Below, one piece after another: positions 1-11,264 of a DNA stretch of 42,866 nucleotides. The stretch comes from Mesotaenium endlicherianum. Lineage: Eukaryota > Streptophyta > Zygnematophyceae > Zygnematales > Mesotaeniaceae. Where the stretch lies: positions 99,011-141,876 of the forward strand of contig WELA01003881.1 of the NCBI GenBank assembly GCA_009602735.1, given 5' to 3'. Both the position numbers and the translations under genes were made by a program. Under the pieces are notes generated by a model that saw nothing but the letters and a program-made list of their open reading frames with translations, made no database searches and had not been told where the DNA came from. Positions within the stretch are counted from its first letter, which is position 1. Every line of letters starts with the position of its first letter.

Positions 1-197
1 CCCCCCTTCGCCCCCAACAAAATATCTGTCGGCTTTTCTCCATTTTGTCAGCCTGCCTTGTGTGCAGCAATCCTGAGAGACAAGGGGGCGCGGTGCAAGA
101 CAGCTCTGACATGCGAGGAGAGACTTCGGGTCTCCACTTGGGCTGTGTCTGGGTGGTGGGGAAGGGGGGCGGGGGCACAGGGGGGTCACAGAGCCAG

Positions 198-2268
198 ATA
201 GTGGCCCTATATGCGGCGGAGTGCGACGTGGCCCAGAGCATCGCGGCAGCTGCCACCTCCCTGGGCCTGCGCGACGTGCCCCTCTACCGCCTGGGCGTGG
301 CCCCCACCAACGACAATTGGATCCAGCACGTCAAGGTCCTCTTCCCCCTGCCCCAGGGCTCTACGCCTGCATGTGCCGCTCAGGAGGGCGTAGCTAGCTG
401 CCTGCTTGGCTGCTGGAAGGCGCTGAGGCCCTGAATATGCGCAGCCACGCCCGACATTCACACTAGCACTCACGCTCATCTGTACACGTCCTTGTGGCTG
501 TGGTTTCTGTGTGTGTGTGTTGGTGCGTGTGTGCTGGTGTGTGCGAGCTAGTGCAGAACTCGTACCAACCCGCAGAAATTTGCCCGGGCCTGTGGGTGGT
601 GCCCCATTGGTGCTCTCCCCCTGTAAGATCTTTCTCTCCTCTCTCTCTCACACACATACGCTCCCACACAGACAAGCACACACAGAATGGATAGAAAGGT
701 TATGCACCCTTGTAGTAGGTAAACCTACATTGGACAATCACTTAATTGGTTTAACTAATGGCGTTTTAAATCTAAGGGATTTAATATTTTCTCCTCATTC
801 TCCGGACTATTTTATTACTTCTACTTTGAGTTTTGCTTATTCGAGCGAAAAGACTGGTCCTGTAAATACTATTATGTTTTTAAAGGAGTTGAGTGGAGGG
901 CACCCGGATAGAACATCCTGGTTTGGGATTCCTGTCGCTCGCTGTAGGCAACCCTGTTGCCAGGCGCTGCCTGCGAGCTTCCTCGACCCGAGACGCCTCT
1001 GCAGCAGCTTGTGAGGGAACTGTGGGAGGGTCATGGTTTGAGTGCGTGGGGAAAGTAGGAGCCGGAGGCGGTGAATGTGGTGCTGGACCCCGGCCTCGCC
1101 TTTGGCACGGGCGATCACCCCACCACGCGCCTGTGCCTGCACCATGTGGCACGCTGCGTGCAGCCGGGCCACACTGTGCTGGACTATGGGTGCGGCTCCG
1201 GCATCCTCTCCATTGCCGCCCTGCGGGTGACTCGCCGTCCTCCCACTCCCCCTCCGTTGCAGCACTGCGCTTGCACCATTCTCCCCCTCCTGCCTTGCGT
1301 TCTACAGTGAGCCGCAAGGGAGAACTCATGTGCAGCATCGTTGACAGTAGATTCAGGTGCGGTGTGGATCTCCGAGGTGCAGCGAAGTAGAGGAGGAGGC
1401 AGCCGTGACTTCGTCTGCCTATTCTTCTTCTCCTTGCAGATGCGTGGCTATGTGATGTTTTGTCTCGCCTCTCAATCACGTCGTGTCACTTTGTCTGCTG
1501 ACAAACACGGGGAGGGCGAGGGGTGCAGTTCGGGGCGGCACGGGCAGTGGGCATCGACATCGACCCGCTGGCGGTGTCGTCGGCGCAGTACAACGCGTCT
1601 CTCAACGGATTTGATGCGTCGTGCTTCAGAGGCCTCCTCACGCAGGCGGATGACCAAGTGGACCCTGTGCCCAGTCGCGACACCCTGGCTGCCTGGCAGG
1701 GGATGCCTAGCAGCGGCAACGAGGGCCTAGAATCTGCTTCACCTGCTGCTGTTGGCGGTGGCGACTACGACGTGGTGGTGGCCAACATTCTGGTGAATCC
1801 GCTGGTGGCTCTGGCAGGCAGGCTTGCGGGGCACGTGCGCCTGGGAGGAGCTCTGGTGCTCTCCGGCATTCTGGAGGAGCAGGTGTGCCTCTCTGCTTGA
1901 GAGCTTGCAGTGTGTGGGTTGTACATGCATGAATAGAGGCAGCTCCTCCAAACTTTTGTGAAAAGGCTTAAAAGTGGGTTGTTTTGGCATGCAAAGGCTG
2001 CAGGCTCTGTGGTGCTCGCATGCAAGCCGTGTGCATGCTGTACGGGATGGTGAAGCAGGGACACTGCTGGACTGTGCTGCTGAGAGGGGCCCCAGTGTCG
2101 CTTGACAGCATGGTGGTGCAAGTACAGATGCGGTTGCTGACAAATGCTCCGAAATCTGGCGGGGAGCAGGTGGAGACTGTGAAGGCTGCATATGCGCCTC
2201 AAGTGCGCATCACGGCGGTTACAAATGAGGGAGGCTGGGCCTGCATTCTTGGCACCCGGGTGTCATGA
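198..2268 (+). CDS. prmA: Ribosomal protein L11 methyltransferase-like (PrmA family), 5' end outside window
   Basis: SAM-dependent methyltransferase related to PrmA, which trimethylates ribosomal protein L11; the plant relative is probably organellar (inference). Exons by frame and splice sites: 198-389 (end uncertain), 557-622, 1059-1226, 1529-1882, 2170-2268; the last four join in phase 0. Seen: [12 protein letters not shown], then [12 protein letters not shown] and the SAM-binding motif [16 protein letters not shown] (exon 3), [10 protein letters not shown] (exon 4), and [11 protein letters not shown], the family's N-x-L-x-x-PL motif. The C-terminus [10 protein letters not shown] ends at TGA 2266-2268. 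An acidic, low-complexity insert of about 40 residues precedes the NILVNPL block. The N-terminal domain and any transit peptide must lie upstream. The first visible exon has no GT donor at the point homology suggests; GT at 390 keeps frame but adds about 10 residues. Strong family call. Confidence 0.9.
691..891 (+). pseudogene. D5_N-type primase/helicase fragment inside a PrmA intron
   Basis: About 67 codons in frame +1 inside the intron at 623-1058. The translation contains [18 protein letters not shown] followed by [15 protein letters not shown] and ends FLKEL. This spacing (NGVLxL, then HSPDYFIT, then a hydrophobic-aromatic stretch, then FLxEL) is what I remember of the D5_N region preceding the superfamily 3 helicase domain in phage and plasmid primases, large DNA viruses and phage-like primases of some green algal plastid genomes. 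The stretch is clearly AT-rich while both flanks are GC-rich, so it looks inserted. No helicase Walker motifs follow and the frame runs into unrelated GC-rich sequence, so only a fragment remains. Source (virus, mobile element or organelle DNA) is not decidable here. Confidence 0.6.
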
Positions 2269-2492
2269 TTTTTGAGAACGCACATTGGCAACGGCACCGG
2301 AGCATGCAATTGTTTGTCATCACGCGTTGAGAAACTGCGCATAGTTGACGATATACCCCACAGAGGAGCATCACGGTGATTAATAGCTGGCGCGCGGGTG
2401 TGGCATAAAGCCCTGGAAGAACTCGTCAGGAGACCCATTCACATCCCCCCTGGCCATTTTCTCGAAGTGGACACTGATTCTTTGCAAATATG
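2269..2492. other. Convergent 3' spacer between PrmA and RluA genes
   Basis: 224 bp between the stop codons of two convergent genes. It should hold both 3' UTRs and polyadenylation sites. I see no clear gene or repeat in it. Confidence 0.5.
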
Positions 2493-4880
2493 TCATGCTG
2501 CCAATGAACAAGAGGCCATTGCATGTTGCATATCCAGGGGTATATCTGCAGTGAATGTTAAACATTCCCCTGTAGCAGGGTGTTCCAACATCAGTGAGTG
2601 CGCATGTAAGGCTTGCCTTCCAAGAGGAGCACCACTTTGTTGATGTAGGTTGAAAGGATTGTATGCAATATGAGCAAGCGGGAGGCAAGGAGCTTCACTA
2701 CTGACGGCTGACAAGGCAGCCTCTGCACGTGCTGGCCAGCCACAGCCATATACACCATCTCTAAGGATGGGCAGGGAGCCGTATATCTCGTCCCCCATGA
2801 TGGGGAAGCCAGCGTGGAGGAGGTGAACGCGAATCTGATGGGTCCGCCCCGTCTGCGGCTGCGCCTCCAGAAGTGCAACTCTGCACAAATTTAAGAGCAT
2901 CACCAAGACATATGTCACCCAGCAGAACCCAGAAGTGGGTCAATTCAAGAGCTCTAGCCAACGCAATGGGCACAACACAAAGGAGAGGAACCATCTCATG
3001 CATCTCTCACCACTTTCTTCAGCAAGGGAGAGGCCCTCCTAGTCAGCCTTGGTCAACTACCATCAGCATACAATTGCGCAAGGAACTACTGAAAGCAAGC
3101 ACATGGCTTTGATGGCCAGAATATACTTTCAGAGAGGCCAGCAGGTGGCCTGCACGCACAGCTACAGATGCCTTCAATGTGCCGCATGCATGGGGGCATT
3201 TCTTACCCTGAAGCATGGTTCGCTGCAAGGACAGAAAAGAGGGTGACAGCCTGTTGCCCGCTGGATGCCACCATGCGCGCAAACTTATGATGCGGGTTGC
3301 GATCGATGGCAGCATCTACGGTGAAGGGCCCCGCCGGCACGCCCACCACTAGCGCCCAGTAGCATTTCTTCACCTGCTCCCTTCCTCTCCCCCACCAGCT
3401 TGATACTATCAGGTGCTGCAGCGCGCCCCTCTTTGAGTTGTCCTGTCCAAGGCTATCCACTTCTCTCAGCACACTTCCACCAAAGTCGACACACACAGAT
3501 AAGAGCTCTGCTGATGTGGCAATTATAGCGAAAGCCACCCAAATGACGACACTTGGAAGCATTGCATGGCCTGAAGATATAGAAAGAGAGCCCTCCTGCG
3601 TGCAAGTTGGCGCCCTGTGGGCCTATCAGCCAGCTAAGTCAGCGCTCCTCTCTCTGGCTTCTGGATGAGGATGTACCTGACCCCGCTGGAACTGCCTGGA
3701 AAGGCTGTGGGCACCCTCCAGCTTCTTGGCAAAGCACAGCACTCCGCTCGTGTACATGTCCAGTCTGTGCACTGTGTACGCCTCCTGCCCAAGGTAGCCC
3801 ATCTGCAAGTGCCATACACAGCGCAGCCTTGGTCTCAGCCTTTGGTGCTCTCCACACATCGTTGGCTTCACTATCGCGAATGAGTTGATCAGATACAAGC
3901 GCTGCTGCTCATGCCACACATTATTATAGTTTAGCATACAAGAAGAAAAGGGTGCCACTTCATTGCTAGCTCGTTGACTGCTGTTGTTTGTGGATTTCCT
4001 CACCACAACAAGAACGAGTACAGTTTAGTATTGAAGGCAAAAGCCCTCTGTACGGTGAAACACCTGAGTATGAGGTGGTAGGGGCAAGGCTGTAAGAGTA
4101 GGAGGAAGTCATACCACTCGGTTGATGAGGCTGCCACCCACATGACGGCTAGGGGGCTCGTGTTTTATTCCCGCGGGCTTGTCTACCACCTGCACCTCAA
4201 CAACAGCAACGTCTGTCATTCTGGAGGCTGCGCCTGCGTAGTCATTGTCCATCCTCCCCCAGAATGGTGCTGCGTCCCATCAGAGGCCGTTGCTGGTACG
4301 GGGCGTGCCTATGCAGCAGCTGGAAGACTTTCAGAACTACTTACCAAAAGCATGTCGTCTTCAAATAAGATGGGAAGTGGGCCGTACTCAGCAACAAGAG
4401 GAACTTTCTCCCTCTTCATCATCTTTGGCTTCTTTGCCACTTTCAATGGTGGGACAGCAGGACATGCTGCTGTAGCACTGATCTTGGAATTTTCACTTCT
4501 ATCAGAATGGGCAATACGATGGAAGGTCCCATTGCCCTTGATAACATGTGATATTAAAGCAGTGGTAGGCAATCTGTGTCTCAGGCTACAATGAAGACTG
4601 GGCAGTAAGCAATGGGAAGACTGATAGTTGAGGGTCCAACGAGGTACTACAGACACCTGACGAGCAATCAACATTGACAACCGCACAGCAGGTCTTACCT
4701 TTGAAAGTTTTGCATATAGTGAGATCTTCTTACAGCAGTACAAGAGCAGTGTGGTATGTGTAGGGAGTGCGAGAAGAAGTTTGAGGCTAGTGTGAGTGGA
4801 GTTAGTGCGAGGGGGAGATTCAAGGCTATAGTGTGTGGAGTTACTGAAGCGTAGCATGCGACGTCGTCGTATGTTAACAT
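2493..4880 (-). CDS. RluA-type RNA pseudouridine synthase
   Basis: Isomerises uridine to pseudouridine in RNA; probably organellar, since the N-terminus is rich in Ser, Thr, Leu and Arg with few acids (inference). Exons on the minus strand: 4880-4699, 4585-4345, 4189-4115, 3802-3677, 3373-3207, 2880-2493; phases agree and give 392 aa. Motifs in order: ILFEDDMLL then VVDKPAGI (split by an intron); catalytic motif [16 protein letters not shown] with Asp near residue 181; [19 protein letters not shown]; then [17 protein letters not shown] and GDEIYG near the C-terminus, followed by [10 protein letters not shown]. Alternative start: if the 113-bp intron 4698-4586 is retained, an ATG at 4857 gives a 422-aa form with a different N-terminus. 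No S4 domain was noticed. Its RNA target cannot be told from sequence. It converges on PrmA and diverges from SPT16. Confidence 0.9.
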
Positions 4881-5091
4881 GAATTATAATAAGAACACGC
4901 GCGTCACCCACACGCCAAAAATTGCAGCAACGAAATTGCTCTAGCTATCTAATTGTAGCGCGACTTGTTGTTCACCAATCTCGGTCATTCAACTAAAAGA
5001 AATTTGCAACACCTGGAAGCGCCATCCTATCCCATGTTAGACTGTACGTGACAATTGCCTCCAGCGGGCGCAGTTGCTTTGCTTCATAGCT
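4881..5091. promoter_or_regulatory. Candidate bidirectional promoter between RluA and SPT16
   Basis: 211 bp separate the inferred start codons of two divergent genes, so both core promoters and 5' UTRs must fit here unless a 5' UTR intron exists. The segment is AT-richer than the SPT16 exons. I cannot assign a TATA box or start site. Confidence 0.45.
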
Positions 5092-8000
5092 ATGGCTGAC
5101 CAAAGGAATGGCAGTGGGAAAGACGGGGGCTTACAGATTGACTTGAACACGTATAGCAAACGTCTTAAAGCTTTCTACACAGCCTGGAGGCAAGATCAGA
5201 CGGGTTCGTGGCAGGATGTGAATGCTGTAGCCATAGCAGTCCCACCAACTCCAGATGAGGACATGCGGTATCTGAAGTCCTCCGCCCTGCATATATGGCT
5301 CATTGGTTATGAGTTTCCAGAAACTATCATGGTGTTTGCGAAGAATTGTATTCATGTTCTATGCAGTCAAAAGAAAGCCAACATCCTAGAAGAGGTCCGA
5401 AAGAACTCTAAAACTTTGACTGGTATTGACATGAAGCTCCACGTCAAAACTAAGCAGGAGACTGGTGCCACACAGATGGAAAAACTCGTGGAAATCATGA
5501 AAGAAGCAGAAGGGGGTGCTAAGCTAGGGCTACTCACAAAAGAAGCGGCTGAGGGTCAGCTTCTCGAGAAGTGGGCTGAGGTTCTGGATCAAGCAGGCCT
5601 AGAGACAGCAGACATCACAGGCGCTCTGACAGAGCTGCTTGCTGTCAAGGACGAGTCAGAGATAACCAACATAAAGAAAGCGGCACATCTTAGCTCCACC
5701 GTCCTGAAGGTCAGCACAAACCTTCATAAGGGCACCTACCTTCTCTAATGCGCCAGAGCGTCCTGCAGCAGCTACGTTGTGTGGCAAAACCCTTGGAAGC
5801 AGGGTGCTGAGAGATGGGAGTGAGCAGCTGAAATGGGCTCATGAGCTAATCTGTGTAATTTCATCACCCTGGTGATGATGACTTGAGGAGTAGGGAGTGC
5901 AAGTGGGGGGGTGAGGTGGACTCGAGGGTGTAGCTTATTTGTGCATGCACGTTGTCTGCTCAGTTGTGAAGCTCCATTTGGAGCTGCTGATCCCTCGCTA
6001 AGTGGTGCAGAAAGGAGCACAATACCACTTCTCTGCGTGCAATTTGACGCCTTCCGTGGACACTTCTCAGACAGGGCTGGCTGAAGTATGGGCCCTCACT
6101 TGGCAGTGTGGCATATGCGTGTGTGCGTGTGGCCAGCTGTACGTGGTGAGCAAGCTGGAGGAGGTGATCGACGACGAGAAGAAGGTGACGCACGCCAAGC
6201 TCATGGAGGACACAGAGGCCGTCATTCTGGAGCCCGCCAAGATCAAGGTGAAGCTCAAGGCGGAGAACTGCGATCTCGCGTATCCTCCCGTCCTCCAGGT
6301 ACGTCACAGGCATTCTCTCTTTCTTGAGGCCTTTCCATGTGTCATACATCATCTTTTGGCAACGACTTGCCTCGCCTATGGTGCAGCAAAGTCATGTGCA
6401 GGCCAAGATAATGCGTGTCACAGATATCGCATGCGCAGCATGCGCGCGCACTTACACACACACACATGCTCACGCACACGTACGCACGCACACGTACGCA
6501 CGTACACACACGCACACACACGCATGGAGAGAGCAAGAGGAGAGTAGGAGAGAGGGAGAGAGTGAGGAAGGGAGAGAGGGAGAGAGGGCGATAGAGAGAC
6601 AGCAGGAGAGCGCGGGACCATGCATGCATGCTGGCTAACTGGCGGGCGCGCGGGCGGGCGGGGTTTGGGCGAGCGAGTGGGCAGAGTGGAGGCAAGTTCG
6701 ACCTGAAGGCGAGCGCGGGCAGCAGCGACGACGAGCTGTTCTACGACACCATGGGCGTCATCATCTGCGCGCTGGGCGCGCGCTACGCGTCCTACTGCTC
6801 CAACGTGGCGCGCACGTACCTCATCGACGCGTCCGCCGTGCAGGAGAAGGCCTACAAGGTGCTGCTGCGCGCGCACGAGGCCGCCATCGCCGCACTCAAG
6901 CCCGGCAACAAGTTGTGCGACGCCTACAAGGGCGCCGTGGCCTGCCTGGAGCGCGAGGGCCCCGAGCTGCTGCCCTACCTCACTCGAAATGCCGGCACTG
7001 GCATCGGCCTCGGTGCGCCCTACCCCACCCTGCCCCGCCCTCCTTCCCCACCTCCCTCTTTCGCTCATGCTGCGCACTATCGCTTTGTCTTGCGCTGCCT
7101 TCTAGCCGCCTTGCATCGTCGCATAGCATTCCATTCTGCCTGTGCCTCTCTGGACGAGGCAGGCTCACACGCCTCTGTACCTGCCTGCACACCACTCCCT
7201 CTTACTCCCTCTCCCTTGCCTGACGATACGGCATCTCCCCTCGATGCCTGCGTATGCCCACATCTTTCCGAGAACCAACAGGAGCATGGGCGTGGGCGGC
7301 GTGAGGGTGGGTGTCGGTGTGCGCGTGATGTTGCAGAGTTCCGGGAGGCCGGGCTGACGCTGAACGCAAAGAACGAGCACGAAGTGCGCGCGGGCATGGC
7401 CTTCAACGTGTCGCTGGGCCTGCAGGGGCTGCCCAACGAGAAGGGCAGCAGCCCCGAGACGCGCGAGTTTGCCATCCTGCTGGCGGACACGGTGGTGGTG
7501 AAGGACGAGAAGGCGGAGGTGACCACGCACGCCGCCTCCAAGGCTTTCAGCGACGTCGCCTACTCCTTCAAGGTGACCCCCCACCCCCACTCCCTTTCCC
7601 GCTCCCCCTCTGCCTCCTCCGTTCCTTGCACGATCCACTCCGCCTTCTCTCGGGTCTGTGTGTCCTGTTGCCCTCTAGACTCCCCTGTGCCGGCTTTCGG
7701 GGGGGCATGTGTGACGTCCTGGATCAGCACGCAGGCGGCCACGCGTTGGGGCATATGTATGCGCACAAGGAAACGATTTGTCTGTCCTTCCCTCCCCCCC
7801 CCCCCCAACCCCCCACTGCACCCCGGGGAGGGTGGCTTGAGCAGCATGCATGGGAGCAGATGGTCCCGGCTGAAAGAAAGCGTGCTGGGGGGTGGGCCTG
7901 TTGCCGATGGTGCTGGTGCCGCAGGAGGATAACAGCGAGGAGGAGGAGGAGGAGGAAGAGGAGAAAAAGGAGCGAGTGGAGCGGCGGCAGCCCAAGGCGG

Positions 8001-11000
8001 AGCCCAGCAGCTACCCCGTGGGCGACGTGGCCAACGGCACGCGCAAAGCCTCCCTGCGCTCCGAGCAGCGTGAGGTCTGCTCTCCTCCATGCCCCTCCCC
8101 TCCTGCTCTTTGACGCCTGGGGTTTATGGTGTTGGATAGGCAAGCTGGGCATTGCGGGAGGGTGCAGTGGAGGACTGCGAGGGAGGGATTCACTTTGGAG
8201 GAGGAACGGGAATCAAATAAGTTGGCATTGGAGAGCTAGTGATCACATTCTGCGGACCCTACTGCGTGCCAGCTGGCGGATACAAGGATGTAGGTGGCTG
8301 AACTGGGAGTGTGCCGTCCAGGGTGTTGCGTGGGATAGGCTGCAATCAAAGGTTTTGGGCGGGGCTTAAGTCAGGTATGGGGGGGCAAGGGCAACCATGG
8401 GTGATTCTTTTACAGAGGGGAGTGGGGGTATCATGTGCAATCGCATTATGGGCTGATATGCAAGCTGGCGAGACGAAAGAATCAAAGACGGGTGGACTCG
8501 TGGGGGACTGGGCTGAGCTGGGCTGAGCTGGGATGGGCTGGGCGGGGTTGCGGTTGGGTGGGTGCACCGACAACACAGGACGAGACGAAGGAGGAGAAGA
8601 GGCGCAAGCACCAGGCGGAGCTGGCGCAGCAGAAGATTGAGGAGACGGCGCGGCGGCTGGCTGCGGGCGGGCTGGGCACGGGCGAGGCAGACGGGCCCAA
8701 GCGATCGACGGGCGAGCTGAACGCGTACCGCACGGCAGACGAGATTCCCGTGTCGCGTGAGCTCATGATTGAGGTGCGCGCCTCTCTGCTGCTCCTTGCT
8801 TGTGGGGCGGGTGACGGACTCGCGTGCTGCATGTGCGCGCATGTGCCTCTTCCTCTACATGCGCGTGCATGCATGCGTGCCCCCGTCCTTCTGAGCGCCA
8901 CTCTTATGTCTCATTGGGCTTGGGCAATACTGATTGTACGAGTTCGGGGACAGCATGTAGCAGCTATTGCGGGCCAGGGAGAAGTATGGACTTGCATTCT
9001 CTGCTTCTATTGTTGGCATTTTGGTCTCAGAGCACGGCAGGAGGGGAGCGCAGCGAAAGGAGTAGGATGGTGATGGTGATGGTGATGGCTGTGGCCGTGC
9101 GGCGGGCTGAGCAGGTGGACACGCGGCACGAGGCGGTGCTGCTGCCCATCTACGGGCTGCTGGTGCCCTTCCACATCTCCACCATCAAGACGGTCAGCAG
9201 CCAGCAGGACGGAGGGCACTCGTACATCCGCATCATCTTCAACGTGCCGGCGGCCGGCTACTCGCCCAACGACGTGCCCATGCAGAAGTTCCCCGACGCC
9301 ATCTACGTCAAGGAGGTGTCCTTCCGCTCCAGCGACGTCAAGCACTCCAACCAGGTACCACCACCACCACCTTCACTTCCAACCCTATTTTTATCCTGCA
9401 CCCTCGCTTCCCCCTCCCCCATCTCTCTCTCCCCCCCCCCCTTCCCTCTGCCCCTTTTTCCTCCTCTCCTGCTTGCTAGCTTGTGCTCGTGACAGCTGGC
9501 GACCTCCCGTCTGGCCATCATGTGCTGCCATGTGGAGGCTGGAGTAGGCAGCTGCAGCCACTGTTGTGGGATGACTGGCGAGGGGTGGGGGTGGCTGATT
9601 AGCAGAGCAACTGAGAGGAGGGTGTGGCGTTGTGCAGGTGGTGCAAATGATTAAGACCATAAGTCGGCAGGTGCGGCAGCGCGAGTCGGAGCGGGCGGAG
9701 CGCGCCACGCTGGTGACGCAGGAGCGGCTGACGCTGAGCAAGGGCAAGCCCATTCGGCTGGGCGACCTCTGGATCCGCCCCGCATACGGGGGTCGCGGGC
9801 GCAAGCTGACGGGCACGCTGGAGGCGCACGCCAACGGCTTCCGCTACAGCACCAGCCGCGTACGCCCCCCCCCCCCGCTGCTCCTGCTTCCTTCGTGGTG
9901 TTCTTGGCACATTGCATGGTGTAGCTTTCTGTGTCAGCGTACTTGTGCCTCCTTGACATGTTGGGTGTGGCAAGGAGGGAGGAGGAGGGTGAGGGGATGG
10001 GAAGAGGAAGGCGTTCGTGGTGTCAGCGGTGGTGATGTTGCCGCTGACTCTGGCTGCGTGGCTGATGGTGGTGGGGAGCGTGCAGCAAGAGGAGCGCGTG
10101 GACGTGATGTTCCGCAACATCAAGCACGCCTTCTTCCAGCCGGCGGAGAACGAGATGGTCACGCTGCTGCACTTCCACCTGCACAACCCCATCATGGTGG
10201 GCAATAAGAAGACCAAGGACGTGCAGTTCTTTGCGGAGGTGATGGAGGTGGTGCAGACGGTGGGCGCCAAGCGCTCCGCGTTCGACCCCGACGAGATCGA
10301 GGAGGAGCAGCGCGAGCGCGAGCGGCGCAACAAGATCAACAAGGAGTTTGAGATGTTTGTGCGCCGCGTGCACGAGGTGTGGGAGAAGGACCACAAGGAC
10401 CTGGACCTGGAGTTTGACGTGCCCTTCCGCGAGCTGGGCTTCCACGGCGTGCCCTACAAGTCGTCGGCGTTCATCGTGCCGTCCGTCAACTGCCTGGTGG
10501 AGCTCATCGAGACGCCCTTCATGGTCATCAGCCTGTCTGACATCGAAATCGTCAGCCTGGAGCGCGTGGGGCTGGGCCAGAAGACGCTGGACATGGCCAT
10601 CGTGTTCAAGGACTTCAAGCGCGATGTGATGCGCATCGACGCCATCCCCAGCACCTCGCTCGACTCCATCAAGGAGTGGCTCAACCAGATGAACATCAAG
10701 TACTATGAGTCGCGCCTCAACCTCAACTGGAAGCCCATCCTCAAGGAGATCACGGACAACCCCAAGAAGTTCGTGGAGGAAGGCGGCTGGGAGTTCCTCA
10801 ACATCGAGGGCTCCGACTCCGACTCCGACGGCTCTGGCGAGGAGGACGCGTACGAGCCGTCGGATGTCGAGGAGGCCTCGGAGTCGGAGGAGGAGGACGA
10901 GGACGACGAGTCGGTCGTGGACTCGGAGGAGGAGGACGAGGAGGACGAGGAGGAGGAGGAGGAGGAGGAGGGTCTGACATGGGACGAGCTGGAGGAGCGC

Positions 11001-11264
11001 GCCCGCAAGGAGGACAAAGAGCACGGGGAGGAGTCCGACAGCGACGGGGAGAGGAGGCGACACAAAAGCAAAGGAGGAGGCGGGGGAGGAGGTGGAGGTG
11101 GGGCAGGCTCTTCCCGCCCTTCCGACTCTAGAGCTAGGCCTGGTGGCGGCGGGGGAGGGGGGGATCCGAGGGGCCGCATTCCTCCTTCCTCCGCAAAACG
11201 CCCGATGTCTTCCTCTTTTGCTAAAAGGCCTGCACCTCCACCTGCCAAAAAAGTGAGGCGATGA
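5092..11264 (+). CDS. SPT16: FACT complex subunit SPT16
   Basis: Large subunit of the histone chaperone FACT, which with SSRP1 removes and redeposits H2A-H2B during transcription and replication in the nucleus. Exons: 5092-5709, 6137-6298, 6685-7012, 7337-7572, 7925-8074, 8579-8773, 9115-9354, 9638-9859, 10086-11264; all junctions are GT-AG, phases agree, total 3330 nt, 1109 aa, close to plant SPT16 length. Start chosen at MADQRNG, which resembles plant N-termini; an in-frame ATG lies six codons upstream. Seen: the inactive M24 peptidase-like domain (SSALHIWLIGYEFPETIMVF; FDLKASAGSSDDELFYD; NAGTGIGLEFREAG), a charged linker, the middle PH-like domains (EAVLLPIYGLLVPFH; AIYVKEVSFRS; ERVDVMFRNIKHAFFQPAE), and a long Asp/Glu/Ser tail from about residue 956. 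The protein then has two poly-Gly runs and a Lys/Arg-rich end (PPAKKVRR), a likely nuclear localisation signal. Confidence 0.97.
6455..6610. repeat. CA-rich then GA-rich microsatellite in an SPT16 intron
   Basis: Inside the intron between exons 2 and 3, an ACAC/GCAC-rich tract to about 6522 is followed by a GAGA-rich tract to about 6610. This is simple-sequence DNA with no coding role. ORFs running through it are low-complexity shadows. Confidence 0.85.

Noticed and set aside
880-1479. 199-aa minus-strand frame over PrmA
   Set aside because: Antisense to PrmA exon 3 and its introns, with no motif and the skewed composition of a shadow frame.
6324-6695. Frames rich in His-Thr or Val-Cys in the SPT16 intron
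   Set aside because: Translations of CA/GT and GA/CT microsatellites.
10023-11063. 346-aa minus-strand open frame
   Set aside because: Antisense to the last SPT16 exon. Its Leu/Val/His-rich content is the complement of GC-rich acidic codons.
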